From contig NZ_CP040818.1 of the NCBI RefSeq assembly GCF_005887635.2, positions 620,001-684,000 of the forward strand: a stretch of DNA of 64,000 bases, written 5' to 3'. Numbering within the stretch: position 1 is the first letter of the stretch; every line of letters starts with the position of its first letter. The notes below the pieces were generated by a model that was not told the DNA's origin, did no database searches, and worked only from the letters and a program-made list of their open reading frames with translations. This document shows, piece by piece, positions 54,559-62,196 of this stretch. A program made the position numbers and the translations under genes. The stretch is from Paroceanicella profunda (GTDB lineage: Bacteria; Pseudomonadota; Alphaproteobacteria; Rhodobacterales; Rhodobacteraceae).

Positions 54559-54925
54559 ATGGAGGGCATCACCCCCGCCTCCGACAACCAGACCCTCAGC
54601 ATGTCGTCGATGGAGATCGCGGAGCTGGTGGAAGCACGGCACGACAGCGTGAAGCGTGCCATCGAGCGGATCGTCGAGAGGGGCGTGATCTCACTCCCAC
54701 CAATGGTGGAAGTCAAAATCCAGCGCGAACGTCGCCTTGAGACAGTGTCCACCTACCAGCTCCCGAAGCGGGACACCTTCGTGGTGGTCGCTCAGCTCTC
54801 GCCGGAGTTCACGGCCCGTCTCGTGGATCGCTGGCAGGGGCGTGTTTGATGTTGCTCAGATTGAGGAAGATCAAATCGAGACGCTCCAGCAGCGGGGCGT
54901 GATAGTACGTCCCCCAATGGGGGCT
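54535..54925 (+). repeat. Three direct repeats, each with a C-rich/AAT/G-rich palindrome
   Basis: Units at about 54535, 54680 and 54893 share GGGGCGTGRTCTCACTCC-like sequence. They end in CCCTCC-AAT-GGAGGG, CCACC-AAT-GGTGG and CCCCC-AAT-GGGGG respectively. The arm bases differ between units but stay complementary. The second unit encodes part of the Rha-like domain. Confidence 0.65.
54559..54849 (+). CDS. Truncated phage Rha-like regulatory protein
   Basis: The 96-residue protein corresponds to the N-terminal DNA-binding domain of phage Rha/antirepressor proteins: MSSMEIAELVEARHDSVKRAIERIVERGVI, VEVKIQRERRL and KRDTFVVVAQLSPEFTARLVDRWQ. Full-length members carry a second domain (KilA-C/ANT type) after DRWQ; here the frame ends within three residues. 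Downstream bases to about 55000 contain a partial, out-of-frame duplicate of the same region. It is probably a prophage relic; a short protein may still be made. Confidence 0.6.
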   Translation: MEGITPASDNQTLSMSSMEIAELVEARHDSVKRAIERIVERGVISLPPMVEVKIQRERRLETVSTYQLPKRDTFVVVAQLSPEFTARLVDRWQGRV

Positions 54926-55027
54926 GGACACCTACCAGCTCCCCAGCATGTTCACCCTGATCATCTCCGCACCCGTTCCATTGGGGTATACCCTCCCGGG
55001 ATGTAGGCTTGGGGCACTTTAATCGCA

Positions 55028-55087
55028 CCAATAGGGTTTACTTAGGATTTATGGGGCACTACCTCCTCCGGGTCTAGAGCCTATTGG
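55028..55087. promoter_or_regulatory. Candidate recombination site upstream of the serine recombinase
   Basis: A perfect 8-bp inverted repeat (CCAATAGG at 55028-55035 with CCTATTGG at 55080-55087) spans the region immediately before the recombinase start. A direct repeat GGGGCACT occurs nearby (about 55012 and 55053). Resolvase res sites have this location, but no crossover site was identified. Confidence 0.35.
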
Positions 55088-55102
55088 AACAGGAGAGCCC
55101 CC

Positions 55103-55642
55103 ATGGCCGCATACGGATATGCCCGCGTCAGCACCACCGATCAGGACGTGAGCCTGCAGGTCGAGCGCCTCAAGGCTGCAGGGTGCGAGGTCGTCAGGGC
55201 CGAGCAGGTCACCGGGACCAAGCGGGACGGCCGTTCCGAGCTGGAGACCGTTCTGGCGTTCCTGCGGGCTGGTGATGAACTGGTGGTGACCAAGGTCGAC
55301 CGGCTGGCCCGTTCCATCGGTGACCTGCAGCAGATCGTCCAGGAGCTTCGCCAGAAGGGCGTGACCCTGAAGGCCCTCGACCAGCCCATCGACACCGGGA
55401 CGGCAGCGGGCAAGGCGTTCCTCGACATGCTCGGGGTCTTCGCCGAGTTCGAGACGAACCTTCGGAAGGAACGGCAGATGGAAGGGATCACCAAGGCCAA
55501 GGCCGAGGGCCGGTACAAGGGCCGCAAGCCGAGTGTCCCGGTCGATGAGGTCCGCAAGCTCAAGGCCGAGGGCAAGGGCGTGAGCGAGATCGCCAAGGCG
55601 CTGGGGGTCGGGCGGTCTTCGGTCTACCGGGCGCTGGAGTGA
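55103..55642 (+). CDS. Serine recombinase (resolvase/invertase family)
   Basis: The 179-residue site-specific recombinase has the catalytic Ser in GYARVSTTDQD, the arginine-containing TKVDRLARSIGDLQQI, the long E helix (GVFAEFETNLRKERQMEGI) and a C-terminal helix-turn-helix (VDEVRKLKAEGKGVSEIAKALGVGRSSVYRAL). Size matches Tn3-type resolvases and DNA invertases such as Hin/Gin. AGGAG precedes ATG 55103. It is convergent with the integrase. It may resolve cointegrates or invert DNA within the island; a partner site lies possibly just upstream. Confidence 0.93.
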   Translation: MAAYGYARVSTTDQDVSLQVERLKAAGCEVVRAEQVTGTKRDGRSELETVLAFLRAGDELVVTKVDRLARSIGDLQQIVQELRQKGVTLKALDQPIDTGTAAGKAFLDMLGVFAEFETNLRKERQMEGITKAKAEGRYKGRKPSVPVDEVRKLKAEGKGVSEIAKALGVGRSSVYRALE

Positions 55643-55699
55643 TCCTGCCCCCGTGGCTCTCCTGCCCTGTGCATGTGCCTTTCGACTGCGCCTTCCAGC

Positions 55700-57420
55700 T
55701 CAGAACCTCTCACCGCCCCGCCAGAGCGTGACCTCCGGGTAGTCGATGCTGCGCACCGCCTCGGCCAGCCGCTCGACCGGGAAGCCCTGACCGTAGCGTG
55801 CCGCCATGCCGCCCTCGGAGTGTCCCTGCAGGGCGTCCATCAGGCCGCGCTCGACACCCGCCGCCCGGCAGGCGTCCTCGAAGCAATGCCGGAAGCTGTG
55901 GAAGCTCACCTTCGGGCGCTTCACCTCGACCGACTTCAGGAACCGCGCGAAGTGCTTGGAAAAGGCGTCGGACAGGTAGCCGAAGGCATCCGGCTGCAAC
56001 TCGGCGAACAGCCGCTCCTGGCCCCGCTTGCCCTCGACGAAGGCGAGGAAGCCGAGCGACAGCAGGCGCGGGTGCAGGGGGATCAGCCGCCGCGAGGAGG
56101 CGGTCTTGAGCGTCTGCCACGGGGCCTCGTCGGTGATGCGCAGGCAGGGAATGCCCTTCTCGATCACCACGTCGTCCGGACGGAGCTGGCACAGCTCGTT
56201 GAGCCGCGCTCCGGTGAAGAGCCCGAGCAGCGGCACCAGAAGCGGGCGAGACCATCGAGCACCTGCTGGCCCGGGTAGGCCCAGCGTCGTTCCCCGTCAC
56301 AGCCCTTGTAGGTGGGGGCGGAGAAGATCCGGGTGAGGTCGTCGGCGGTGAAGGGCTGGCGCTGGTCGCGGGCAGAGGTTCGTTCGGCGATGGCCTGTCC
56401 CTCGACGATGTTGCGGGTCACGTCGTCGAAATGCTTTCCGGCCCAGTTCCAGAAGGCACCCACGCGGCTCAGGGCCTTGTTGACCGTGGCGACCGACATG
56501 GGCTCCATCTCCAGCCGCACGGCCTTCTCGGAGGCCTTGACCACCCCGAGCCCCTTCAGGCCCTTCTTCTTGGCCCAGTTGCCGGGCAGGCGGGAGATGG
56601 TGGCCTTGAAGCGGCGACCGTCCTCGCGGGTGTAACTCCCGATGGTGCGATCTCCGGCGATCTCGATCAGGTAGCCGAGCCAGGTCCGGTAGTCGTGCAG
56701 GATCTTGGCCGAGACGCCTGAGCGCTGCTGCTCGGCGATACGCTCCTCGATCAGCTCGGAGAGCAGCGGACCCGGAGGCGGAGCCTGGCGGATCACCGGA
56801 GCCTCGGGGGTCTGCACCACGCGGCCCTTATTGCGCTCGGCGATGGCGTCCCCGGCCTCGATCAGCGCCTCCTGCACGGCACGGTACAGGCGCGGCCAGC
56901 CGGGGGAGCCGGAAGCGAGACGGATATCGACACCGTCCCAGTCGAGCAGGTCTTCGGCCTCGCTGCGGATAAAGGCATCGGCCTTGCCACGGGCGTATCC
57001 GCGCCGGGCGTGGGAGGCGAGATCCTCGCTGCCCTCCTCGTGCTCATCGAAGGTATCGCGGGGGTGCTCCGGGAGCGTCTCCTCCGGCTCATCGGGGTCG
57101 TGGAAGCCCGCGAGGCGGATCTCCTCGTCCTGCTCAAGGAGGTGCCGGTAGTAGACGGCCTTGAGCTCGCGGAGCTGCTCCTCGCTCAGGTCGGGCTGTG
57201 GCGGTTCCTGCTCGTGACGCTGCTGCCTGCGGGCGGCTTCGAACTGCTCATCCACGCGCACGGATTCGATGCGGACCCGGCGCAGGGCGTCGCGTGGATC
57301 GCGGGTCTTGAGGGAGCGGGTGATCTCGCGCTTGCCGAGGGCCGGACGGAGCGCTGCGGGCACGGCTGCGCGGAGGTAGAACGTCTGTCCGCGACGCATG
57401 AGTCTTGGGTGGGTCGGCAT
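55700..57420 (-). pseudogene. Tyrosine integrase, frameshifted
   Basis: This is an island integrase of about 570 residues when read through one frameshift. The N-terminal part (57420 to about 56238) has [25 protein letters not shown], an acidic linker and the core-binding domain. The C-terminal part (to 55700) has the catalytic Arg in LFTGARLNEL, the HSFRH box and the nucleophile Tyr in MAARYGQGF. The frame breaks at 56236-56237, where one extra G on the coding strand would restore RFWVPLLGLFTGARLNE. It starts 100 bp from the tRNA it targets and reads into the island. If the shift is real, the island is trapped. Confidence 0.85.
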
Positions 57421-57519
57421 GTCGTCAGGTGCCGATCCTGCAGCACCTCACTGTAGCAACCGAACGGATTCCACCTTGTTTTCCAGCATGCTATTGATCG
57501 CAAACGGGAAAAGAAGGGA

Positions 57520-57536
<17 letters not shown>
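56972..57536 (-). repeat. Right copy of the island-flanking direct repeat
   Basis: It aligns with 50496-51058. It includes the first 150 codons of the integrase, 100 bp upstream of it and the 3' end of tRNA-Ala. It represents the intact version. Confidence 0.85.
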
Positions 57537-57595
<59 letters not shown>

Positions 57596-57741
57596 TTGGC
57601 GCGCAGAGGTATGGCGCGGGGCGGGCGGTGTCAAGCGGGTTCTTCACCATGATCACATGCCGCAGGGCGGGAAAACTTGCTCCTGCCCCCTGCTCCACTT
57701 ATCTACGGGTCCGGACCCTCAGGCACACAGGAAACCGGTTA

Positions 57742-58029
57742 ATGGGATCGTTAATCCAGATCATCTTCATGCTGCTCAACATCGTCTGGTGGATCGTGAT
57801 CATCCACGTGATCATGAGCTGGCTGCTGAACTTCGGCATCCTGAACTACAACCAGTCCTTCGTCCGGCAGATCTGGACCTCGCTGGAGCGGATCCTCGAA
57901 CCCATCTACCGCCCGATCCGCAGCGCCCTGCCCAGCCTCGGCGGGCTGGACCTCGCGCCGCTGATCGTGCTGCTCGGCATCACCGCCATCCGGATCATCA
58001 TCTCGCGCAACGCGATGTACCTCATGTGA
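57742..58029 (+). CDS. YggT-family membrane protein
   Basis: The 95-residue inner-membrane protein has two hydrophobic segments (LIQIIFMLLNIVWWIVIIHVIMSWLL and LDLAPLIVLLGITAIRIII) separated by the conserved loop RILEPIYRPIRSALPSLGGLD. YggT proteins are linked to osmotic tolerance and cell-division-region membrane functions. ATG 57742 is preceded by AGGA. Its stop overlaps the DUF167 start as GTGA, the same yggT-yggU pairing as in many proteobacteria. Confidence 0.92.
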   Translation: MGSLIQIIFMLLNIVWWIVIIHVIMSWLLNFGILNYNQSFVRQIWTSLERILEPIYRPIRSALPSLGGLDLAPLIVLLGITAIRIIISRNAMYLM

Positions 58030-58331
58030 TCCTGCCCTGGGTTGCACAGGCGGACGGGCTGCTGCTCACCGTGCGGCTCACCCCGCGCGGCGGGCGTGAC
58101 CGGATCGAGGGCGTGATGGTGCAGGGCGAAACCGTCTGCCTGCGCGCCCGGGTCGCCACGCCCCCGGTGGACGGGGAGGCGAACAGGGCGCTCACGAAGC
58201 TGGTGGCGAAGAGCCTGGGCCTCGCCCCGCGCGATGTCACCCTCGTGTCCGGCGAAACCGGGCGCATCAAGCGGCTGCACCTGGCCGGGGATGCCGGGGT
58301 CCTCGCGGAGCGGCTGCAGGCGCTGGTCTGA
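58026..58331 (+). CDS. DUF167 (YggU) family protein
   Basis: This is a 101-residue soluble protein. The fold motifs TVRLTPRGGRDRIEG and ATPPVDGEANRALTKLVAKSLGL, then VTLVSGETGRIKRLHLAG, are diagnostic of DUF167. The function is unknown. The start is GTG 58026, overlapping the yggT stop by four bases, which indicates translational coupling. Confidence 0.9.
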   Translation: MILPWVAQADGLLLTVRLTPRGGRDRIEGVMVQGETVCLRARVATPPVDGEANRALTKLVAKSLGLAPRDVTLVSGETGRIKRLHLAGDAGVLAERLQALV

Positions 58332-58399
58332 TCCGGTTCCCCTTTACATATTCAATTTACACTATACATGTGGAGAAACCTGCCGCGAGGAGTTTTCCC

Positions 58400-59263
58400 A
58401 TGCAGCCCGACGTGACAGCCTTCTTCGACGAGGCCACCAACACCGTGTCCTATGTGGTGCGCGACCCCGGCAGCAGCACCTGCGCCATCATCGACAGCGT
58501 GCTGGATTTCGATGCCGCCGCCGGGCGCACCGACACCCGCTCCGCCCGGGCCATCGCAGACCATGTGACGGCAGAGGGGCTGGAGGTGGCCTGGATGCTG
58601 GAGACGCATGTCCATGCCGACCACCTCTCCGCCGCACCCTGGTTGCAGGAGCGGCTGGGCGGCAGGATCGGCATCGGCGACCGCATCACCGTGGTGCAGG
58701 ACACGTTCGGCAAGATCTTCAACGCCGGCACCGAGTTCGAGCGCGACGGCTCGCAGTTCGACCGGCTGTTCGCCGAGGGCGACACGTTCGACATCGGCGG
58801 GCTCACCGGCCGGGTGCTGCACACGCCGGGCCACACGCCGGCCTGCCTGACCTACGTGATCGGCGATGCCGCCTTCGTGGGCGACACGCTGTTCATGCCC
58901 GATTACGGCACCGCGCGCTGCGACTTCCCCGGCGGCTCGGCCGAGACGCTCTGGGCCTCCATCCAGAAGGTGCTCGCCCTGCCGAACGAGACCCGCCTCT
59001 TCCTGTGCCATGACTACAAGGCCCCCGGCCGCGACAGTTACGCCTGGGAAACCACCGTGGCCGAGCAGAAGGCGGCGAACGTGCATGTGGGCGCCGGCCA
59101 CAGCCGCGAGGAGTTCATCGCCATGCGCACCGCGCGCGACGCGGACCTGGGCATGCCGAAGCTGATCCTGCCCTCCATCCAGGTGAACATGCGCGCCGGC
59201 CACTTCCCCCCGCCGGAGGAGGACGGCAATGTCTACCTCAAGCTGCCGGTGAACCGGTTCTGA
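58400..59263 (+). CDS. MBL-fold hydrolase, persulfide dioxygenase-like (Blh/ETHE1 group)
   Basis: The 287-residue metallo-beta-lactamase-fold protein has the metal motif ETHVHADHLSAA (His70, His72, Asp74, His75), HTPGHTPACLTYV, a later Asp in GDTLFMPDYGTARCDFPGG and a final His in LCHDYK. These features match the Blh/persulfide dioxygenase-type enzymes that oxidise glutathione persulfide in sulfide detoxification. GCGAGGAG precedes ATG 58400. The short upstream region (58340-58380) is strikingly AT-rich and should hold the promoter and perhaps a sulfide-responsive operator. A SulP anion transporter follows. Confidence 0.87.
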   Translation: MQPDVTAFFDEATNTVSYVVRDPGSSTCAIIDSVLDFDAAAGRTDTRSARAIADHVTAEGLEVAWMLETHVHADHLSAAPWLQERLGGRIGIGDRITVVQDTFGKIFNAGTEFERDGSQFDRLFAEGDTFDIGGLTGRVLHTPGHTPACLTYVIGDAAFVGDTLFMPDYGTARCDFPGGSAETLWASIQKVLALPNETRLFLCHDYKAPGRDSYAWETTVAEQKAANVHVGAGHSREEFIAMRTARDADLGMPKLILPSIQVNMRAGHFPPPEEDGNVYLKLPVNRF

Positions 59264-59591
59264 CCGCGGCCCGGCGCCGGGGCGGGGCGAAGGCCCGAGG
59301 CGGGCCTGCCGCCCCCCCCCGGGGCCCCGGGGCGCTTCGTCTCCGCCCGGCCGGGAGGAGGCGGGCGCGGCCCCGGTTCGTTGATCCGCCACGGGTCCGG
59401 CGGCTGACCGGCGGGCGCGTCCGCAGCCGCCCCTCGCGCCGGAGCCTGCGCGCTTGCCCCGCGAGAGGCGGCGGTCGATCCTCTCCGGCGGCGCCTCGCC
59501 GAGGGCTGCCGCCTGCGTCTTCCCGGGGGCCCGGCCGCGGCCCCCGCCCCTTCCCCGAGCGGCCCGGGCCGCGTGTTCCCGAAAGCATGCC
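59264..59591. other. GC-rich intergenic region, no gene
   Basis: These 328 bp hold a run of nine C (59312-59320) followed by self-complementary GGGGCCCCGGGG sequence, which may terminate the MBL gene. No ORF is supported; the open frame in front of the SulP gene lacks homology. Confidence 0.5.
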
Positions 59592-61364
59592 ATGCAGCGT
59601 TACCTGCCGTTCCTCGACTGGGGCCGGAGCTACAGCCGCCAGACCCTCGGGGCCGACCTCGTCGCGGCGCTCATCGTCACGGTGATGCTGATCCCGCAGA
59701 GCTTCGCCTATGCGCTGCTCGCCGGGCTGCCGCCGGTGCTGGGGCTCTATGCCTCCATGGCGCCGCTGGTGCTCTACGCGCTCTTCGGCACCTCGCGCAC
59801 GCTGGCGGTGGGGCCGGTGGCGATCTCCTCGCTGATGTCGGCGGCGGCCTGCGGGGCACTGTTCGCGCAGGGCACGCCGGAATTCGCCGGCGCGGCGGTG
59901 GCGCTGGCGGCGCTCTCCGGGGGAATGCTGGTGGTGATGGGCCTGCTGCGGCTGGGCTTTCTCGCCAATTTCCTCTCCCACCCGGTGATTTCCGGCTTCA
60001 TCACCGCCTCGGCGCTCCTGATCGCGGCGGGGCAGCTGCGCCACCTGCTCGGCGTGCAGGCCGGCGGCGCCACGGCGCCGGAGCTGGTGCCGGCGCTGCT
60101 CTCCGCCCTGCCGGGCACGAATGCACAGGCGCTCACGCTCGGGCTGGCGGCGATCGGCTTTCTCGTCTGGGCCCGGCGCGGAATGGCCCCGGCGCTGCGG
60201 CGCATCGGCCTGCCGGAGCGGCTGGCCGCCACGCTGGCGCGCACCGGGCCGGTGATCGCGGTGGCGCTCACCACGCTGGCCACCTGGGCGCTCGGGCTCG
60301 ACATCGCGGTGGTGGGCGACGTGCCGCGCGGCCTGCCCGTGCTCGCCCTGCCGCCGCTGGACCCCGGGCTGCTGGCGCAGATCGCGGTGCCGGCGCTGCT
60401 GATCTCGGTGGTGGGCTACGTGGAGAACGTATCCATCGCCCAGACCCTCGCCGCCCGGCGGCGCGAGCGCATCGACCCGGACCAGGAGCTGATCGCCCTC
60501 GGCGCGGCCAATCTCGGCGCCGCGGTCTCCGGCGCCTTCCCGGTGAGCGGCGGCTTCTCGCGCTCCGTGGTGAACTTCGACGCCGGGGCCCGCACGCCGG
60601 CGGCCGGGCTGTTCACCGCGGCGGGCATGGCGCTGGCCACGCTGTTCCTCACCCCGCTCATTCGCTATCTGCCGCAGGCCACGCTGGCGGCCACCATCGT
60701 CGTCGCGGTACTGGGGCTGGTGGATGTCCGCGCCCTCGTCCGGGTGTGGCGCTGGTCCCGCGCCGATTTCATCGCCCAGGCGGGTACCATCCTCGTCACC
60801 CTCGGGGCAGGGGTGGAACGGGGGCTGATCTGCGGCGTCGGCCTCTCGGTGGCGCTGCAGCTCTGGCGCAGTTCGCGGCCGCATGTGGCGGTGGTGGGCC
60901 AGGTGCCGGGCTGCGAGCATTTCCGCAACGTGGCCCGGCATGAGGTGGTGACCGCGCCGCACGTGCTCTCGCTGCGGGTGGACGAGAGCCTGTCCTTCCC
61001 CAATGCCCGCTTCCTGGAGGATTACGTCTACGACGCCGTGGCCGCGGATCCGCGCATCCGCCATGTCGTGCTGGTCTGCGCGGCGGTGAACGCGGTGGAT
61101 GCCTCGGCGCTGGAAAGCCTGGAGGCGATCAACCACCGCCTGCAGGACGCCGGCGTCACGCTGCATCTCTCCGAGGTGAAGGGCCCGGTGATGGACGGCC
61201 TGCGCCGCGCCGGCCTGCCCGACACGCTCACCGGCGAGGTGTTCCTCAGCCAGTACGACGCTTTCCGCACCCTGGCCCCGGAGGCCGCGCGCATCGCGCT
61301 CGCAGGCCCGCGCCAGGCAGAGCCGACGGAGCGGCTGCGCGACGCCGGCCGCGCCGCGCGCTAG
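59592..61364 (+). CDS. SulP-family anion transporter with STAS domain
   Basis: The 590-residue inner-membrane transporter has a hallmark early segment (LVAALIVTVMLIPQSFAYALLAGLPPVLGLYASMAPLVLYALFGTSRTLAVGPVAISSLM) seen here in pieces across residues 23-84. A core follows of about a dozen helices with PVSGGFSRSVVNFDAGARTP. The cytoplasmic STAS domain lies at about 440-560 (VLSLRVDESLSFPNARFLEDYVYD and AAVNAVDASALESLEAINHRL). Members carry sulfate, bicarbonate or other anions. Following a persulfide-dioxygenase-like gene, a role in sulfur oxyanion transport is reasonable but unproven. Confidence 0.9.
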   Translation: MQRYLPFLDWGRSYSRQTLGADLVAALIVTVMLIPQSFAYALLAGLPPVLGLYASMAPLVLYALFGTSRTLAVGPVAISSLMSAAACGALFAQGTPEFAGAAVALAALSGGMLVVMGLLRLGFLANFLSHPVISGFITASALLIAAGQLRHLLGVQAGGATAPELVPALLSALPGTNAQALTLGLAAIGFLVWARRGMAPALRRIGLPERLAATLARTGPVIAVALTTLATWALGLDIAVVGDVPRGLPVLALPPLDPGLLAQIAVPALLISVVGYVENVSIAQTLAARRRERIDPDQELIALGAANLGAAVSGAFPVSGGFSRSVVNFDAGARTPAAGLFTAAGMALATLFLTPLIRYLPQATLAATIVVAVLGLVDVRALVRVWRWSRADFIAQAGTILVTLGAGVERGLICGVGLSVALQLWRSSRPHVAVVGQVPGCEHFRNVARHEVVTAPHVLSLRVDESLSFPNARFLEDYVYDAVAADPRIRHVVLVCAAVNAVDASALESLEAINHRLQDAGVTLHLSEVKGPVMDGLRRAGLPDTLTGEVFLSQYDAFRTLAPEAARIALAGPRQAEPTERLRDAGRAAR

Positions 61365-61370
61365 CCGGCC

Positions 61371-61967
61371 TCAGGCGCGCTCCGGCTCCGGCACGGGCGC
61401 ATCCGCCCCGCGCGGGCAGCCGCGCCCCGTCCGAGGCCCAGTCTCAGGTGCAGTCCCTGGCTCGGTCTCCGGTCCGGTCTCCGGCCCCCTCTCGGGCTCC
61501 GGCTCCGGCCCGGCCGCTGGCATTTCGAGCGCGGGGCGCGGGGCGATCCGCTCCAGCAGCGCGCCGCGGTTGGCGGCGATATCGGCCAGTGTCACCCCGT
61601 CAAGCACCGCCAGAAAGGCCTCCAGCGCGGCGCGCAGGGCCTGCGACAGCCGGCAGATCCCGGCCAGCGGGCAGGTGTTGGTGGCGTCGTTGAAGCATTC
61701 CACCAGCTCGAACGGGCCCTCGGTGAAGCGCAGCACCTCGCCCACGACCACCGTCTCCGGCGCCCGGGCCAGCCGGAAGCCGCCGCCCCGGCCGCGCACC
61801 GTTTCCAGATAGCCCGCCTGCCCCAGCTCATGCACCACCTTGGTGACATGGGCCCGGCTGATGCCATGCGCCTGCGCCACGTCCTCCGCCCGCACCAGGC
61901 CCGGCGCGCGCAACGCGGCGAACTGGAGCACCCTGAGGGCAAAATTCGAATAGGCCGTGAGCTTCAT
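61371..61967 (-). CDS. nsrR: Rrf2-family iron-sulfur regulator, NsrR-like
   Basis: The 198-residue repressor has a winged helix (MKLTAYSNFALRVLQFAALR, VRAEDVAQAHGISRAHVTKVVHELGQAGYLETVRGRGGGFRLA). The Fe-S ligand loop is ECFNDATNTCPLAGICRLS, whose three Cys and flanking residues match NsrR, the nitric-oxide sensor. The normal protein would end near residue 150; a Pro/Glu/Thr/Gly-rich tail of about 45 residues (PEPEPERGPETGPE) is added. ATG 61967 gives the canonical N-terminus. It is divergent from cydAB, which makes cytochrome bd a likely target because this oxidase tolerates NO. Confidence 0.85.
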   Translation of the reverse strand: MKLTAYSNFALRVLQFAALRAPGLVRAEDVAQAHGISRAHVTKVVHELGQAGYLETVRGRGGGFRLARAPETVVVGEVLRFTEGPFELVECFNDATNTCPLAGICRLSQALRAALEAFLAVLDGVTLADIAANRGALLERIAPRPALEMPAAGPEPEPERGPETGPETEPGTAPETGPRTGRGCPRGADAPVPEPERA

Positions 61968-62139
61968 TTCCGAACCGCCCCTCCCGAAACTGGTCCTGAC
62001 CCGGACAGGCTCCGCCGCCGGACGCCGGCCCGATCGGCCTGGCTTCACGACCTCAACCAGCCGTTAACCGTCAGGCTGCGACACCGTGTATCTGCGACAA
62101 ATCAAGGCGCGGCAAAGGGTGCACCGGAAAGCTATATGT

Positions 62140-62149
62140 GCAATATTGC
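62140..62149. promoter_or_regulatory. Palindrome GCAATATTGC upstream of cydA
   Basis: This perfect 10-bp palindrome lies 48 bp before the cydA start in the 229-bp nsrR-cydA intergenic region, beside the AT-rich sequence GCTATATGT. It could be an operator or overlap the -10 region. It is not a classic FNR box. Confidence 0.4.
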
Positions 62150-62196
62150 TTTGGCGGCAAGACCCGATAGACTCCCGGCCAACCAAGGAGGTCACC

